A DNA stretch of 64,000 bases from Gudongella sp034006985 (GCA_034006985.1 JAVERT010000014.1:1-64000), one strand, 5' to 3'; numbered from the stretch's first letter, positions 50,615 through 60,913 are shown. The notes: generated by a model not told the origin, from the sequence alone. A program made the numbers and translations.

Positions 50615-52393
50615 ATGTTAGTAAATGATAAGATTAAGGCTTTAAGAGATTTAATGAAAAAAAATGGTTTTACATGTTATATGGAACCAACAGGGGACCC
50701 ACATAGTTCAGAGTATGTAGCAGACTATTATAAAGGTAGAGAATTTTTGACAGATTTTACTGGTTCTGCAGGTACAGCTATTGTAACTCTAGATAAAGCT
50801 ATTTTATGGACTGATGGTAGATATTTTATTCAAGCAGAGAATCAGATAAAAGATTCTGAATTTATTCTATACAAAATGAGTACTCCTGGTTATCCTAGCG
50901 TATCAGAATGGTTAGAAAAGAACCTTAAAGAAGGTGATAATCTAGCTATAAATCAATTGCTTGTTTCACAAAAGACTATAGAGAATCTAAGCGACTCTCT
51001 AATAAAAAAAGGAGTAGTAGTTAAACCTACTGAAGATTTACTAGATAGTATTTGGATAGATAGACCAAGTTTACCAACTAACCCAATTTTTAAATTAGAT
51101 ATGCAATATACAGGAAAGTCTGTGGAAGATAAATTAGAAGAGCTTAGAGAAAATCTCCAAAATGAAGAAGCGGATTATTTTCTTTTATCAAGCTTAGATG
51201 ATATTGCATGGCTTTTTAATATTCGAGGAGGAGATGTTACATATACTCCTGTGGTAATATCCTATGCATTAATATCGGCAAATTCAGCAAATCTATATAT
51301 AGATAAAAATAAAGTATCTAATACTATAGAAGAAGATTTAAAAAAACATGGAGTTTCTGTATCAGACTATGAAGATATAAAGATAGATGTAGAAAATATT
51401 GCTTTAGGTTCTAAAATACTTCTTAATAAAGCTAGAACAAATGCATGGATTTATTCTTCAATAAAAGATGGGATTGAAGTAATAGATAAAACAGATATAA
51501 CCGAACATTTGAAAGGTAAAAAAAATGAAACAGAATTGGCTAATTTGAGGAAAGCATATATAAAGGATGGTATTGCTTTGTCGAAGTTTTTCTATTGGTT
51601 AGAACATGAAATTGGGAATCAAGATATAAATGAACTTAGTGCTGCACAAAAACTTCTTGAATTTAGAGAAGAACAAGAGGGTTTTATAGAACCTAGCTTT
51701 GGAACAATCTCAGCATATGGGCCTAATGGAGCAATGATGCATTATTCTGCAACAAAAGAATCTTTTTCAAAACTTGAGCAGGAAGGATTGTATTTAGTAG
51801 ATTCTGGAGGACAGTATTATAATGGAACAACTGATATTACAAGAACTATATCTCTAGGCAAGCCTACTAGTGAAGAAAAAAGAGATTTTACACTTGCTCT
51901 GAAAGGTCATGTTAACCTAATATCTGCAAAGTTTTTAGAAGGAGCTTCAGGTCATGCACTTGATGTTTTAGCTAGATATCCTCTATGGCAAGAAGGCATA
52001 GATTATAAAAGTGGTACAGGCCATGGTGTAGGTTATTTACTAGGTGTTCACGAAGGACCTCATAGGATTTCAACAATGCCTAATCAGGTAGCGCTAGAAG
52101 AGGGAATGGTAGTTACTATTGAACCAGGTGTTTATAAACAAGGCAAATATGGAATAAGACATGAAAATGTAGTAAATGTAATAAAAAACATAAAAAATGA
52201 ATCTGGGCAGTTTATGAATTTTGCTGTATTATCCTATTGTTATTTTGACTTAGCTTGTATAGATAAAGAATTGCTTACTAAGCATGAAATAGATTGGATA
52301 AATGATTATCATAATGAAGTTTACACTAAAATTGCTCAGTATTTAACAGAATCTGAAGCTGTTTGGCTAAAAGAAAAAACAAGAAAAATATAA
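50615..52393 (+). CDS. Aminopeptidase P, M24B family, long form
   Basis: Metallopeptidase of 592 residues removing N-terminal residues before proline. Two creatinase-like N-terminal domains (about 1-310, with DFTGSAGTAIVTLDKA and ALWTDGRYF-type strand) precede the pita-bread catalytic domain. The metal ligands are visible: Asp in LVDSGGQYYNGTTDITRT (two), His in GTGHGVGYLLGVHEGP, and Glu in VTIEPGVYK and YGIRHENVV. This three-domain architecture is the XPNPEP1-like type. It directly follows the eutH-like gene, with AAGGAGG as ribosome site. Confidence 0.92.
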   Translation: MLVNDKIKALRDLMKKNGFTCYMEPTGDPHSSEYVADYYKGREFLTDFTGSAGTAIVTLDKAILWTDGRYFIQAENQIKDSEFILYKMSTPGYPSVSEWLEKNLKEGDNLAINQLLVSQKTIENLSDSLIKKGVVVKPTEDLLDSIWIDRPSLPTNPIFKLDMQYTGKSVEDKLEELRENLQNEEADYFLLSSLDDIAWLFNIRGGDVTYTPVVISYALISANSANLYIDKNKVSNTIEEDLKKHGVSVSDYEDIKIDVENIALGSKILLNKARTNAWIYSSIKDGIEVIDKTDITEHLKGKKNETELANLRKAYIKDGIALSKFFYWLEHEIGNQDINELSAAQKLLEFREEQEGFIEPSFGTISAYGPNGAMMHYSATKESFSKLEQEGLYLVDSGGQYYNGTTDITRTISLGKPTSEEKRDFTLALKGHVNLISAKFLEGASGHALDVLARYPLWQEGIDYKSGTGHGVGYLLGVHEGPHRISTMPNQVALEEGMVVTIEPGVYKQGKYGIRHENVVNVIKNIKNESGQFMNFAVLSYCYFDLACIDKELLTKHEIDWINDYHNEVYTKIAQYLTESEAVWLKEKTRKI

Positions 52394-52430
52394 AATTGGG
52401 TATTTGTTAATATATGGAATAGGTGATAGT

Positions 52431-54299
52431 TTGATAAATTTAGAAGATCAGTTAAAGAATTTGCCTGATTCTCCAGGCGTCTATTTAATGAAAGATGTAG
52501 GCGGAGAGATTATATATGTTGGAAAGGCTATATCTTTAAAGAATAGAGTAAGACAATATTTTCAGTCCTCATCAAATCATTCAAAAAAAGTTATTACAAT
52601 GGTTAAACAAATCCACGATTTTGAGTATATTATGGTTGAAAATGAGGTTGAAGCTCTTGTATTGGAGTCAAACCTCATTAAAATAAATCGGCCAAAGTAC
52701 AACATACTCTTAAGAGATGATAAGCAATACCCATATATTAAGGTTACATTAAATGAAAGATATCCTAGGGTATTAAAGACTAGAAGGATTGAGAAAGATG
52801 GTGCTAAATATTTTGGCCCATATCCAAGCGCAACAGCTGTAAATGAAGCTATAGAGATTTTTCATAGATATTATCAAATTAGAAATTGTAAATTAAATTT
52901 AGATAAAGAAGATGCGAGATTTAGACCGTGTTTAAACTATTTTATTGGTAGATGCTTAGGGCCTTGTATTGGAAATGTAGATAAAGAAATCTACAATGGA
53001 ATGATAAAGGAAATTCTAGATTTTTTATCGCAAAAAAGCAATAGCTTAAATAAGATGATAGAAGCAAAGATGATTGAAGCATCCAAAAAATTAGATTTTG
53101 AAAACGCAGCAAGTTATAGAGATCAATTAGGAGCATTGGATATATTGCATGAAAAACAGATTATATCTTCAACTACTGAGCTTGAACAGGATATTATTGC
53201 AATGGCGAGAGGTATTGAAGAAGTAGTAGTTCAAGTGTTTTTTATAAGAGAAGGTAAGATAGTTGGCAGAGAGCATTTTATTATGGAAGATTCATATATT
53301 GAAGAAAGAGGAGAGATTCTAAGCTCTTTTGTAAAACAGTTTTATCCAGGGATTGCTTATATACCAAGAGAAATAATAATAGAGGAAGAACTACCAGATC
53401 ATGAAGCTATACAAGATTGGTTAAGTAATCTTAAAGGAAATAAAGTTAGTCTTCAAGTACCCAAAAGAGGTGAGAAGCTTTCTCTTATAAGGATGGTTAA
53501 AGCTAATGCTATGGATATGTTAAACAAATATGGAGATAAATTTTTAAGAAAACATAGAGAAAATTTGAAAGCACTTGATATGTTGCAAGAGGACTTAGAT
53601 TTAGATGAAAGACCTGATAGAATTGAAGCTTATGATATTTCTAATATAAGTGGTGTTGGTTCTGTTGGATCTATGGTAGTTTTTGAAAAAGGAGAAGCTA
53701 AAAAATCCGATTATAGAAGATTTAAGATTAAATCTGTTCAGACATCAGATGACTATAAGAGTATGGAAGAAATCCTTAGAAGAAGATTTACCAGAAGCTT
53801 AAATGAAAATATTGAAAATAAAAAAGATAATAAAAATCTCGAGAGCTTTTCATTATTACCTAATTTGATTATAGTAGACGGAGGTAAAGGTCAAGTAAAT
53901 AAAGGTCAAGCTGTTTTAAATGAATTGGGAATAGAGATACCAATATGTGGACTAGTAAAAGATGATTTTCATAAAACACGGGGGATCATTTATAAAAACA
54001 AAGAGATTGTACCTGACAAAGAAGGTCTTGAATTTAAGCTTTTATATAGAATTCAGGAGGAAGCTCATAGATTTGCTATAAATTACCATAGAAGCTTGAG
54101 AACTAAGGATTTATTTAGATCTGAACTTGATGGGATACCATTAATTGGTGATAAAAGAAAGATAGCTTTATTAAAACACTTTAAAAGTATAAATAAGATA
54201 AAACAAGCTACAAAGGAAGAACTTTTAGAAGTTCAAGGGATTAATATAAGGGCAGCAGAGAATATATATTTACACTTTAAAAAAGAGGAGAGAAAATAA
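52431..54299 (+). CDS. uvrC: UvrABC system protein C
   Basis: Dual-incision nuclease of excision repair, about 622 residues. It has the GIY-YIG domain (PGVYLMKDVGGEIIYVGKA, with Arg in KNRVRQYF), a cysteine segment CLNYFIGRCLGPCIG, the UVR motif KLDFENAASYRDQL, the RNase H-like C-terminal nuclease (EAYDISNISGVGSVGSMVVF, IIVDGGKGQVNKG) and a helix-hairpin-helix end. TTG 52431 fits AGGTGAT upstream and family N-termini; the frame opens at 52404. No LexA box is seen in front of this gene, unlike uvrB. Confidence 0.95.
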   Translation: MINLEDQLKNLPDSPGVYLMKDVGGEIIYVGKAISLKNRVRQYFQSSSNHSKKVITMVKQIHDFEYIMVENEVEALVLESNLIKINRPKYNILLRDDKQYPYIKVTLNERYPRVLKTRRIEKDGAKYFGPYPSATAVNEAIEIFHRYYQIRNCKLNLDKEDARFRPCLNYFIGRCLGPCIGNVDKEIYNGMIKEILDFLSQKSNSLNKMIEAKMIEASKKLDFENAASYRDQLGALDILHEKQIISSTTELEQDIIAMARGIEEVVVQVFFIREGKIVGREHFIMEDSYIEERGEILSSFVKQFYPGIAYIPREIIIEEELPDHEAIQDWLSNLKGNKVSLQVPKRGEKLSLIRMVKANAMDMLNKYGDKFLRKHRENLKALDMLQEDLDLDERPDRIEAYDISNISGVGSVGSMVVFEKGEAKKSDYRRFKIKSVQTSDDYKSMEEILRRRFTRSLNENIENKKDNKNLESFSLLPNLIIVDGGKGQVNKGQAVLNELGIEIPICGLVKDDFHKTRGIIYKNKEIVPDKEGLEFKLLYRIQEEAHRFAINYHRSLRTKDLFRSELDGIPLIGDKRKIALLKHFKSINKIKQATKEELLEVQGINIRAAENIYLHFKKEERK

Positions 54300-54301
54300 T
54301 A

Positions 54302-54517
54302 ATGAAAAAACTTTATTTGTCTGAAACTGATAAAAAAATAGCAGGGGTATGTGGAGGTATTGGAGAATACTTTGAGATTGACTCTACAATCATAAGGTTA
54401 TTATGGATTGTAATATCTATACCAACAGGATTTTTCCCAGGTGCCATTGCTTATTTAGTTGCTGCAGCTGTAATGCCCAGACCTCCAAAGACTATAATAT
54501 TTGAGGAGGATAATTAA
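54302..54517 (+). CDS. PspC-domain small membrane protein
   Basis: A 71-residue protein that is essentially one PspC domain: KKLYLSETDKKIAGVCGGIGEYF, then a membrane segment (IIRLLWIVISIPTGFFPG, AIAYLVAAAVMP). PspC-type proteins relate to envelope stress in other bacteria; no other Psp gene is nearby. It starts two bases after uvrC and its stop overlaps the hprK start (TAATG). Confidence 0.9.
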   Translation: MKKLYLSETDKKIAGVCGGIGEYFEIDSTIIRLLWIVISIPTGFFPGAIAYLVAAAVMPRPPKTIIFEEDN

Positions 54518-55461
54518 TGGAATATGTAATATTAAAAGATTTTATTAAGGAATTAGGGATTGAAGAATTATATCTTGCTGACAATATAAATGATGTAAAA
54601 ATATATAATACTGAAATAAGCAGACCAGGTTTACAAATGGCAGGTTATTATAAGAAATTTGTACCTGACAGAGTACAAATTTTTGGAAATGCAGAATGGC
54701 AATATTTAAAGGATATGGATAATGAAAGTCGATATGCTGTATTGGAAAAATTTTACTCATATCCCATACCTCTAGTGGTTATAGCTCGTAATCTTGAAAT
54801 TTTTCCCGAAATGATTGAATTATCTAAAAAGAATAATATATCGTTGATTAGGGGTAGTAGTGACACTTCTAAATTAGTTAATGACTTGAAAAATGGATTA
54901 GGTTTAAAGCTTGCCCCACAAGTAACAATGCATGGAGTTATGCTTGAAGTCTTTGGAATAGGAGTATTAATTATAGGAAAATCAGGAGTTGGAAAATCAG
55001 AAACAGCATTGGATTTGATTACTAAAGGTTGTAGATTAATTGCAGATGATTTAGTTGAAATAAGAAGAGTTGAAGATGTTTTAAGAGGATCCTGTCCAGA
55101 GCTGATTAGATATTTCTTAGAAATTAGAGGGGTAGGAATATTAGATATTGAAAGAATATATGGAATTGGTGCAGTTAAACAATTTGATTATTTAGATCTT
55201 GTTATTGAACTTGAAGAATGGGAAGACAAAAAGGAATATGACAGAATTGGCTTAGATGAGGAAAAAATTGAAATTCTTGGAGTAAATTTACCCAAAATAA
55301 CTATTCCAGTTAAACCAGGTAGAAATATTGCTATGATAGTAGAAGTTGCAGCTAAAAACAATCGACAGAGAAGACTTGGATATAACGCAGCAGAGGTTTT
55401 AAATGAAAGAGTGAAACAATCAATACGGGATAGAAAAGAATTTGCTAAAGAGAATATTTAG
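54517..55461 (+). CDS. hprK: HPr kinase/phosphorylase
   Basis: Bifunctional regulator of 314 residues that phosphorylates and dephosphorylates Ser46 of HPr, the trigger for carbon catabolite control. The N-terminal domain (1-130) is of the HPrK_N type with ISRPGLQMAGYY; the kinase domain has Walker A IGKSGVGKSETALDLI, the ligand Asp-Asp in IADDLVEIRR, and the HprK signature EIRGVGILDIERIYG. It is coupled to the PspC gene by a one-base overlap. Confidence 0.95.
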   Translation: MEYVILKDFIKELGIEELYLADNINDVKIYNTEISRPGLQMAGYYKKFVPDRVQIFGNAEWQYLKDMDNESRYAVLEKFYSYPIPLVVIARNLEIFPEMIELSKKNNISLIRGSSDTSKLVNDLKNGLGLKLAPQVTMHGVMLEVFGIGVLIIGKSGVGKSETALDLITKGCRLIADDLVEIRRVEDVLRGSCPELIRYFLEIRGVGILDIERIYGIGAVKQFDYLDLVIELEEWEDKKEYDRIGLDEEKIEILGVNLPKITIPVKPGRNIAMIVEVAAKNNRQRRLGYNAAEVLNERVKQSIRDRKEFAKENI

Positions 55462-55495
55462 ATAAAAATTCAGAAATTCTAATTTCAATTATAAG

Positions 55496-55573
55496 TTGAC
55501 TTTTTTTTTAGAGTTTAATATACTATTAATGATGTAAGATTAAGTAAAACTCATATTTTTTTAATATGCGTTT
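55496..55573 (+). promoter_or_regulatory. nifJ promoter and leader hairpin
   Basis: -35 TTGACT (55496-55501), 16-base spacer, -10 TATACT (55518-55523). About 20 bases into the transcript is a hairpin, AAAC-T-CATATT (55546-55556) pairing with AATATG-C-GTTT (55563-55573). It could stabilise the mRNA 5' end or be a protein site. I see no Rex-type TTGTTAA-TTAACAA palindrome. Confidence 0.6.
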
Positions 55574-55612
55574 CAATTATAATACAACTAATTTTCCAAG
55601 GAGGTACTATAC

Positions 55613-58600
55613 ATGGGTAAAACAATGAAGACTATGGATGGTAATACGGCTGCGGCACATGTATCATATGCATTTACAGATGTAGCTGCAATATATCCTA
55701 TTACACCATCATCAACCATGGCTGAAGCAGTAGACGAATGGTCTGCACATGGTTTGAAAAACATTTTCGGTCAAACAGTATTAGTAACTGAGCTACAATC
55801 AGAAGCAGGTGCCGCAGGAGCAGTTCATGGTTCTTTGCAAGCAGGAGCATTAACTACTACATATACAGCTTCTCAAGGACTTCTTTTAATGGTTCCAAAT
55901 ATGTATAAAATGGCGGGAGAACTTTTACCTGCAGTTTTCCATGTTTCTGCTAGAGCATTAGCGTCACATGCATTAAGTATTTTTGGAGATCATCAAGATG
56001 TTATGGCTACAAGACAAACTGGTTTTGCGCTTTTAGCATCAGGTTCTGTTCAAGAAGTTATGGACTTAGGTGGAATAGCTCACCTTTGTGCAATTAAAAC
56101 AAGAGTACCTTTCCTACATTTCTTTGATGGATTTAGAACAAGTCATGAAGTTCAAAAAATAGAAGTAATGGATTTTGCTGATTTAGAGAAATTACTAGAT
56201 TATGATGCACTTAATGAATTTAGACAAAGAGGATTAAATCCAGAAAGCCCTGTAACTAGAGGAACTGCACAAAATCCAGATATATATTTCCAGGCTGCTG
56301 AATCATCAAATCCTTTTTATCTTAAAGTTCCAGATGTTGTAAATGATTATATGAAAGAAATTAATAAAATTACAGGTAGAGAGTATAAACCTTTTAATTA
56401 CTATGGCGATCCAGAAGCTACAGATATAATTATAGCTATGGGATCTGTTACTGATACAATAGAAGAAACTATTGATTATTTAATGGCTAAAGGTGAAAAA
56501 GTTGGAGTCATTAAAGTTCATCTATATAGACCTTTCTCAGCTAAGTATTTCTTTGATGTACTACCAAGTACAGTTAAGAAAATTTCTGTTTTAGACAGAA
56601 CTAAAGAAAAAGGATCACTAGGAGAGCCACTTTATCTTGATGTAAGAAATCTTTTCTATGATAAAGAAGAACAACCTTTAATCGTTGGAGGAAGATATGG
56701 CTTAGGTTCAAAAGATACAACTCCTTCACAAATTTTAGCTGTATACAATAATTTAAAAGCAAACCAACCTAAAGATGGTTTTACAATTGGTATTGTTGAT
56801 GATGTTACGAATCTATCTCTAGAAATAGAAGAAAAAATTCAAACTGCACATAAAGGTACAATCCAATGTAAATTCTGGGGATTTGGATCTGATGGAACAG
56901 TTGGAGCTAATAAGAGCGCTATAAAAATAATTGGTGATGACACTGATATGTATGCTCAAGGATATTTTGCTTATGACTCTAAAAAATCAGGTGGAGTTAC
57001 TATATCTCACTTAAGATTTGGGCATACACCTATAAAATCAACATATTTAATCTCAGATGCTGATTTTGTTTCTTGCTCAAAGCAGTCTTATGTAAATAAT
57101 TATGATTTATTAAGAGGTCTTAAAAAAGGTGGAACATTCTTACTTAATTGTCTATGGGATGAAGCTGAGTTAGAAGCTAATTTACCAGCACCAATGAAGA
57201 AATATATTGTTGAAAATGAAATTAAATTTTATACTATAAATGCTACTAAACTTGCTGTTGAAATTGGTTTAGGCGGTAGAATTAATATGATTATGCAATC
57301 TGCATTCTTTAAATTGTCTGAAGTGCTTCCAATAGATGAGGCTGTTGCACATCTTAAGAAGTCAGTTGTAAAAGACTATGGTAAAAAAGGCGAAAAAATT
57401 GTTAATATGAATTATGAGGCAATAGATAAAGGCCTTAATGCTCTTGTTAAAATAGATGTACCTGAGTCTTGGAAAAATGCTCAAGATGAAAAAGTTGCGG
57501 TAGTAGATGTACCAGAGTTTATTGAGAATGTTGTATTTACAATGAATAGACAAGAAGGGGACGATCTTCCTGTAAGCACATTTGTTGGTAGAGAAGATGG
57601 TACATTCCCAGCAGGAACAACTGCTTATGAAAAAAGAGCAATTGCAGTAACTGTTCCACATTGGATTAAAGAAAATTGTATTCAGTGTAACCAATGTTCA
57701 CTTGTATGTCCACATGCAGTAATTCGACCTATATTAGTAACAGCAGAAGAAAAAGCTAATGCACCAGAAGGATTTGAAACAATTAAACCAGTTGGTAAAG
57801 GTTTTGAGGGTTTAGAATATAGAATGCAAGTTTCTACATTAGATTGTACTGGATGCGGTAACTGTGCTGATGTTTGTCCTGCAAAAGACAAAGCACTTGT
57901 TATGACTCCATATGAACAAGAATATGAAGTGCAAAAACCAAATTGGGAATTTGCAATGACTGTTAAGGCTAAGGGAGATTTATTCGATCCAAATACACTT
58001 AAAAACTCTCAGTTCCAACAACCATTACTTCAGTTCTCTGGAGCATGTGCAGGTTGTGGAGAAACTCCATATGCTAAACTAGTAACTCAATTATTTGGAG
58101 ATAGAATGATTGTTGCAAATGCAACTGGATGTTCATCCATTTGGGGTGCAAGTGCACCAGCTACTCCATACTGTAAGAATCAAGAAGGAAAAGGACCAGC
58201 TTGGGCTAACTCATTATTTGAAGATAATGCTGAATTTGGTTATGGAATGGCAGTAGCAACAAGAAAAATTAGAGAAAAAATTCAGTTAGCGATGGAAGAG
58301 TTCTTAACTCTTAATATTGACACTGAAATGAATGAATACTTCAAACAATGGTTAGAAGGAATGGATGATGTAAAAATCACTAAAGCAGCCGCTGGAATGA
58401 TTCTTCCAAGACTAGATACTAAGTTTGAGAACGATAAAGCAAATGAACTAATGGAACTTTTAATAGAATTGAAAGAACATTTAATTAAAAAATCTGTTTG
58501 GATATTTGGTGGAGACGGTTGGGCATATGATATTGGATTTGGCGGACTAGATCATGTTCTAGCTTCTGGAGAAAATATAAATGTATTGGTATTTGATACA

Positions 58601-59137
58601 GAAGTTTATTCAAATACTGGTGGTCAAGCTTCAAAATCAACACCAACTGCGGCAGTAGCAAAATTTGCTGCATCAGGCAAGAAAATTAGAAAGAAAGACC
58701 TTGGTATGATTGCAGCAACTTATGGTTATGTATATGTAGCTCAAATAGCAATGGGAGCTAATATGAATCAAACTATTAAAGCAATAAGTGAAGCTGAAAG
58801 TTATGATGGACCATCTCTAGTAATTGCTTATGCACCTTGTATAAACCATGGCATTAAGACTGGTATGGGAACAACAATTAAGCAAGAAAAACTAGCAGTT
58901 GAAACAGGTTACTGGCATCTATACAGATATGACCCAAGAGTTGGAGATGAAGGTAAAAATCCATTCGTATTGGATTCAAAAGAGCCTACTAAACCACTTG
59001 CTGACTTCTTAAATTCTGAAGTTAGATATACATCATTAAAATTATCTTTCCCTGAGCAAGCTGAAACTCTTTTCAAAGCAGCAGAAGTTGCTTCTAGAGC
59101 AAGATATGATGTTTACAAAAGAATGGCAAGAGATTAA
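55613..59137 (+). CDS. nifJ: Pyruvate:ferredoxin (flavodoxin) oxidoreductase, single-chain
   Basis: Cytoplasmic iron-sulfur/TPP enzyme of 1174 residues oxidising pyruvate to acetyl-CoA and CO2 with reduction of ferredoxin, a central step of anaerobic metabolism. Domains in order: pyrimidine-binding (YPITPSSTMAEAVDEW), gamma domain, two 4Fe-4S motifs (CIQCNQCSLVCPHAV and CTGCGNCADVCPAKD, about residues 690-765), then the TPP domain with the proximal cluster cysteines (CAGCGETPY), GDGWAYDIGFGGLDH and DTEVYSNTGGQASK. AAGGAGG precedes ATG. It is monocistronic, with its own promoter and terminator. Confidence 0.97.
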   Translation: MGKTMKTMDGNTAAAHVSYAFTDVAAIYPITPSSTMAEAVDEWSAHGLKNIFGQTVLVTELQSEAGAAGAVHGSLQAGALTTTYTASQGLLLMVPNMYKMAGELLPAVFHVSARALASHALSIFGDHQDVMATRQTGFALLASGSVQEVMDLGGIAHLCAIKTRVPFLHFFDGFRTSHEVQKIEVMDFADLEKLLDYDALNEFRQRGLNPESPVTRGTAQNPDIYFQAAESSNPFYLKVPDVVNDYMKEINKITGREYKPFNYYGDPEATDIIIAMGSVTDTIEETIDYLMAKGEKVGVIKVHLYRPFSAKYFFDVLPSTVKKISVLDRTKEKGSLGEPLYLDVRNLFYDKEEQPLIVGGRYGLGSKDTTPSQILAVYNNLKANQPKDGFTIGIVDDVTNLSLEIEEKIQTAHKGTIQCKFWGFGSDGTVGANKSAIKIIGDDTDMYAQGYFAYDSKKSGGVTISHLRFGHTPIKSTYLISDADFVSCSKQSYVNNYDLLRGLKKGGTFLLNCLWDEAELEANLPAPMKKYIVENEIKFYTINATKLAVEIGLGGRINMIMQSAFFKLSEVLPIDEAVAHLKKSVVKDYGKKGEKIVNMNYEAIDKGLNALVKIDVPESWKNAQDEKVAVVDVPEFIENVVFTMNRQEGDDLPVSTFVGREDGTFPAGTTAYEKRAIAVTVPHWIKENCIQCNQCSLVCPHAVIRPILVTAEEKANAPEGFETIKPVGKGFEGLEYRMQVSTLDCTGCGNCADVCPAKDKALVMTPYEQEYEVQKPNWEFAMTVKAKGDLFDPNTLKNSQFQQPLLQFSGACAGCGETPYAKLVTQLFGDRMIVANATGCSSIWGASAPATPYCKNQEGKGPAWANSLFEDNAEFGYGMAVATRKIREKIQLAMEEFLTLNIDTEMNEYFKQWLEGMDDVKITKAAAGMILPRLDTKFENDKANELMELLIELKEHLIKKSVWIFGGDGWAYDIGFGGLDHVLASGENINVLVFDTEVYSNTGGQASKSTPTAAVAKFAASGKKIRKKDLGMIAATYGYVYVAQIAMGANMNQTIKAISEAESYDGPSLVIAYAPCINHGIKTGMGTTIKQEKLAVETGYWHLYRYDPRVGDEGKNPFVLDSKEPTKPLADFLNSEVRYTSLKLSFPEQAETLFKAAEVASRARYDVYKRMARD

Positions 59138-59146
59138 TAGTAATTA

Positions 59147-59178
59147 CGAGCTACCATCTATGATGGTAGCTTTTTTTT
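59147..59178 (+). terminator. Terminator after nifJ
   Basis: AGCTACCATC and GATGGTAGCT form a perfect 10-bp stem with a short loop, followed by TTTTTTTTT. Confidence 0.95.
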
Positions 59179-59234
59179 TAAGTATTATGATATAATAAAT
59201 CTAATAATATTAAGAAAGCAAAGGGTGATAGATA

Positions 59235-60140
59235 TTGGATTTATATAGAGATTTTTTTAACATAGAAGAATTTAGTGATATAAGATTTAATGAACTTTTG
59301 AAAAACCATACCTCATTTCAAATTGGTGGCCCGGCAGATGTGATGATAATTCCATCATCCGAAGAGGAGCTTATTAATGCAGTAAGAATATGTAGAGATA
59401 ATAATTTGAAATATTTTATTATGGGAAATGGAAGCAATCTTTTAGTTAAGGATGGTGGAATTAGAGGAGTAGTTATAAAGATAAATGGAAATTACAATGA
59501 TATAGAAGTAAAAGAAAATATAATAAATGTGCAAGCGGGAGCACTTATTTCTACCACAAGTAAACACGCATTAAAGGCTTCATTAACTGGGATTGAGTTT
59601 GCTAATGGTATACCTGGGACAGTAGGAGGAGCTGTGGTTATGAATGCTGGAGCTTATGGTGGTGAAATGAAGGATATTGTAAAAACGGTTCGAGTGTTAA
59701 CTACAGAAAACCAGATTTTAGAATTATCTAATGAAGAGTTAAATTTTGGGTACAGAAATAGTAAAGTAAAGGAACTTGATTGGATTGTACTAACTGCTGA
59801 AATTGAATTATTAAAAGAAGATTATATAAAGATAGATGAAAAAATGAAAGACTTTACATTTCAGAGGACATCAAAGCAACCATTAGAAATGGCTAGCGGA
59901 GGGAGTACTTTTAAAAGACCAGAAGGCTATTTTGCAGGTAAATTAATAGATGATTCTGGATTAAGAGGCCTTAGGCATGGAGATGCACAAGTCTCGGATA
60001 AACATTGTGGGTTTGTTATTAATAGAGGAAATTCAAATTATAAAGAAGTGATGGAACTGATAGATGTTATTATGAAAACAGTAAAAGATAATTATGGAGT
60101 GGAAATGGAGATGGAGATAAAACAAGTAGGTGAGGATTAA
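59235..60140 (+). CDS. murB: UDP-N-acetylenolpyruvoylglucosamine reductase
   Basis: FAD enzyme of peptidoglycan precursor synthesis, 301 residues, type II MurB. FAD-binding motifs are NGSNLLVKDGGIRG, GIPGTVGGAVVMNAGAYG and FGYRNSK; the C-terminal region has SGGSTFKRPEG, the DDSGLRGLRHGDAQVS segment and the NRGNSNYKEV region. Translation starts at TTG 59235 after AAGGGTGAT. It ends on the first base of the PHP gene start. The five forward genes from here to yvcK... run with tiny gaps and look like one operon (murB, PHP, rapZ, yvcK). Confidence 0.95.
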   Translation: MDLYRDFFNIEEFSDIRFNELLKNHTSFQIGGPADVMIIPSSEEELINAVRICRDNNLKYFIMGNGSNLLVKDGGIRGVVIKINGNYNDIEVKENIINVQAGALISTTSKHALKASLTGIEFANGIPGTVGGAVVMNAGAYGGEMKDIVKTVRVLTTENQILELSNEELNFGYRNSKVKELDWIVLTAEIELLKEDYIKIDEKMKDFTFQRTSKQPLEMASGGSTFKRPEGYFAGKLIDDSGLRGLRHGDAQVSDKHCGFVINRGNSNYKEVMELIDVIMKTVKDNYGVEMEMEIKQVGED

Positions 60141-60913
60141 TGATAGTTTTAGAAGGTGACTATCATACTCATACTATATATAGTAGTGGTTTTAGGAAAA
60201 AAGGACCACATCATGCTACGGGAACAATAGAAGATAATGTTGTTGTTGCATATAAAAAAGGTCTAAAAACTATAGTTATATCAGATCATGGGCCGGGGCA
60301 TTACTTATACGGTTTAAGGTTAGGTTATTTGGAAGAAATAAAAGATGAAATCAAAAGGTTAAGAGAGATTTACGAACCAAAAGGGTTAAGGATTCTATTA
60401 GGATTAGAATCGAATATAATAGGTGTAGATGGAGAGCTTGATGTGGATGACAAACTCCTAAAAGAATTAGATATATTACTTATGGGGTATCATTACGGAG
60501 CAATGCCAGCTGGACCTAGAGATGCGATTAATCTTTATTGGAACACACAGATTTCTAAATTAGTAGAGAGTATGTCAGAAAAGAGTAAGGATGTTATGAC
60601 TTTAGCTTATATTAAAGCTATGCAAAGATATCCAATAGATATAATTACGCATCCTGGATCAAAGGCAGAAATTCATATTAAGGAAGTTGCAACAGAAGCA
60701 ATAAAATATGGTACAGCACTTGAAATAAGTTCTAAACACAAGGAACTTTCCGTAATAGCATTAAAAGAGATTAAAGATATTGAAGTTGAATTATATATAA
60801 ATAGTGATGCTCATCAACCTAATTGGGTTGGAGAATACGAAAAAGGAATTCAAAAAGCTATATCATCAGGAATCGATTTAAATAGGATTGTAAATATTAG
60901 AGTACAGGAGTGA
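60140..60913 (+). CDS. PHP-domain phosphoesterase (YcdX-like)
   Basis: A 257-residue PHP protein with a full set of metal ligands: HTHTIYSS, DHGPGH, the Glu in LGLESNIIG, the His in MGYHYGAM, THPGSK and SDAHQPNWVG. This is the trinuclear-metal class of phosphatases that includes YcdX and the histidinol phosphatases; no his gene is nearby. It overlaps murB by one base and rapZ starts five bases after its stop. Gene position between murB and rapZ is seen in several Clostridia. Confidence 0.87.
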   Translation: MIVLEGDYHTHTIYSSGFRKKGPHHATGTIEDNVVVAYKKGLKTIVISDHGPGHYLYGLRLGYLEEIKDEIKRLREIYEPKGLRILLGLESNIIGVDGELDVDDKLLKELDILLMGYHYGAMPAGPRDAINLYWNTQISKLVESMSEKSKDVMTLAYIKAMQRYPIDIITHPGSKAEIHIKEVATEAIKYGTALEISSKHKELSVIALKEIKDIEVELYINSDAHQPNWVGEYEKGIQKAISSGIDLNRIVNIRVQE

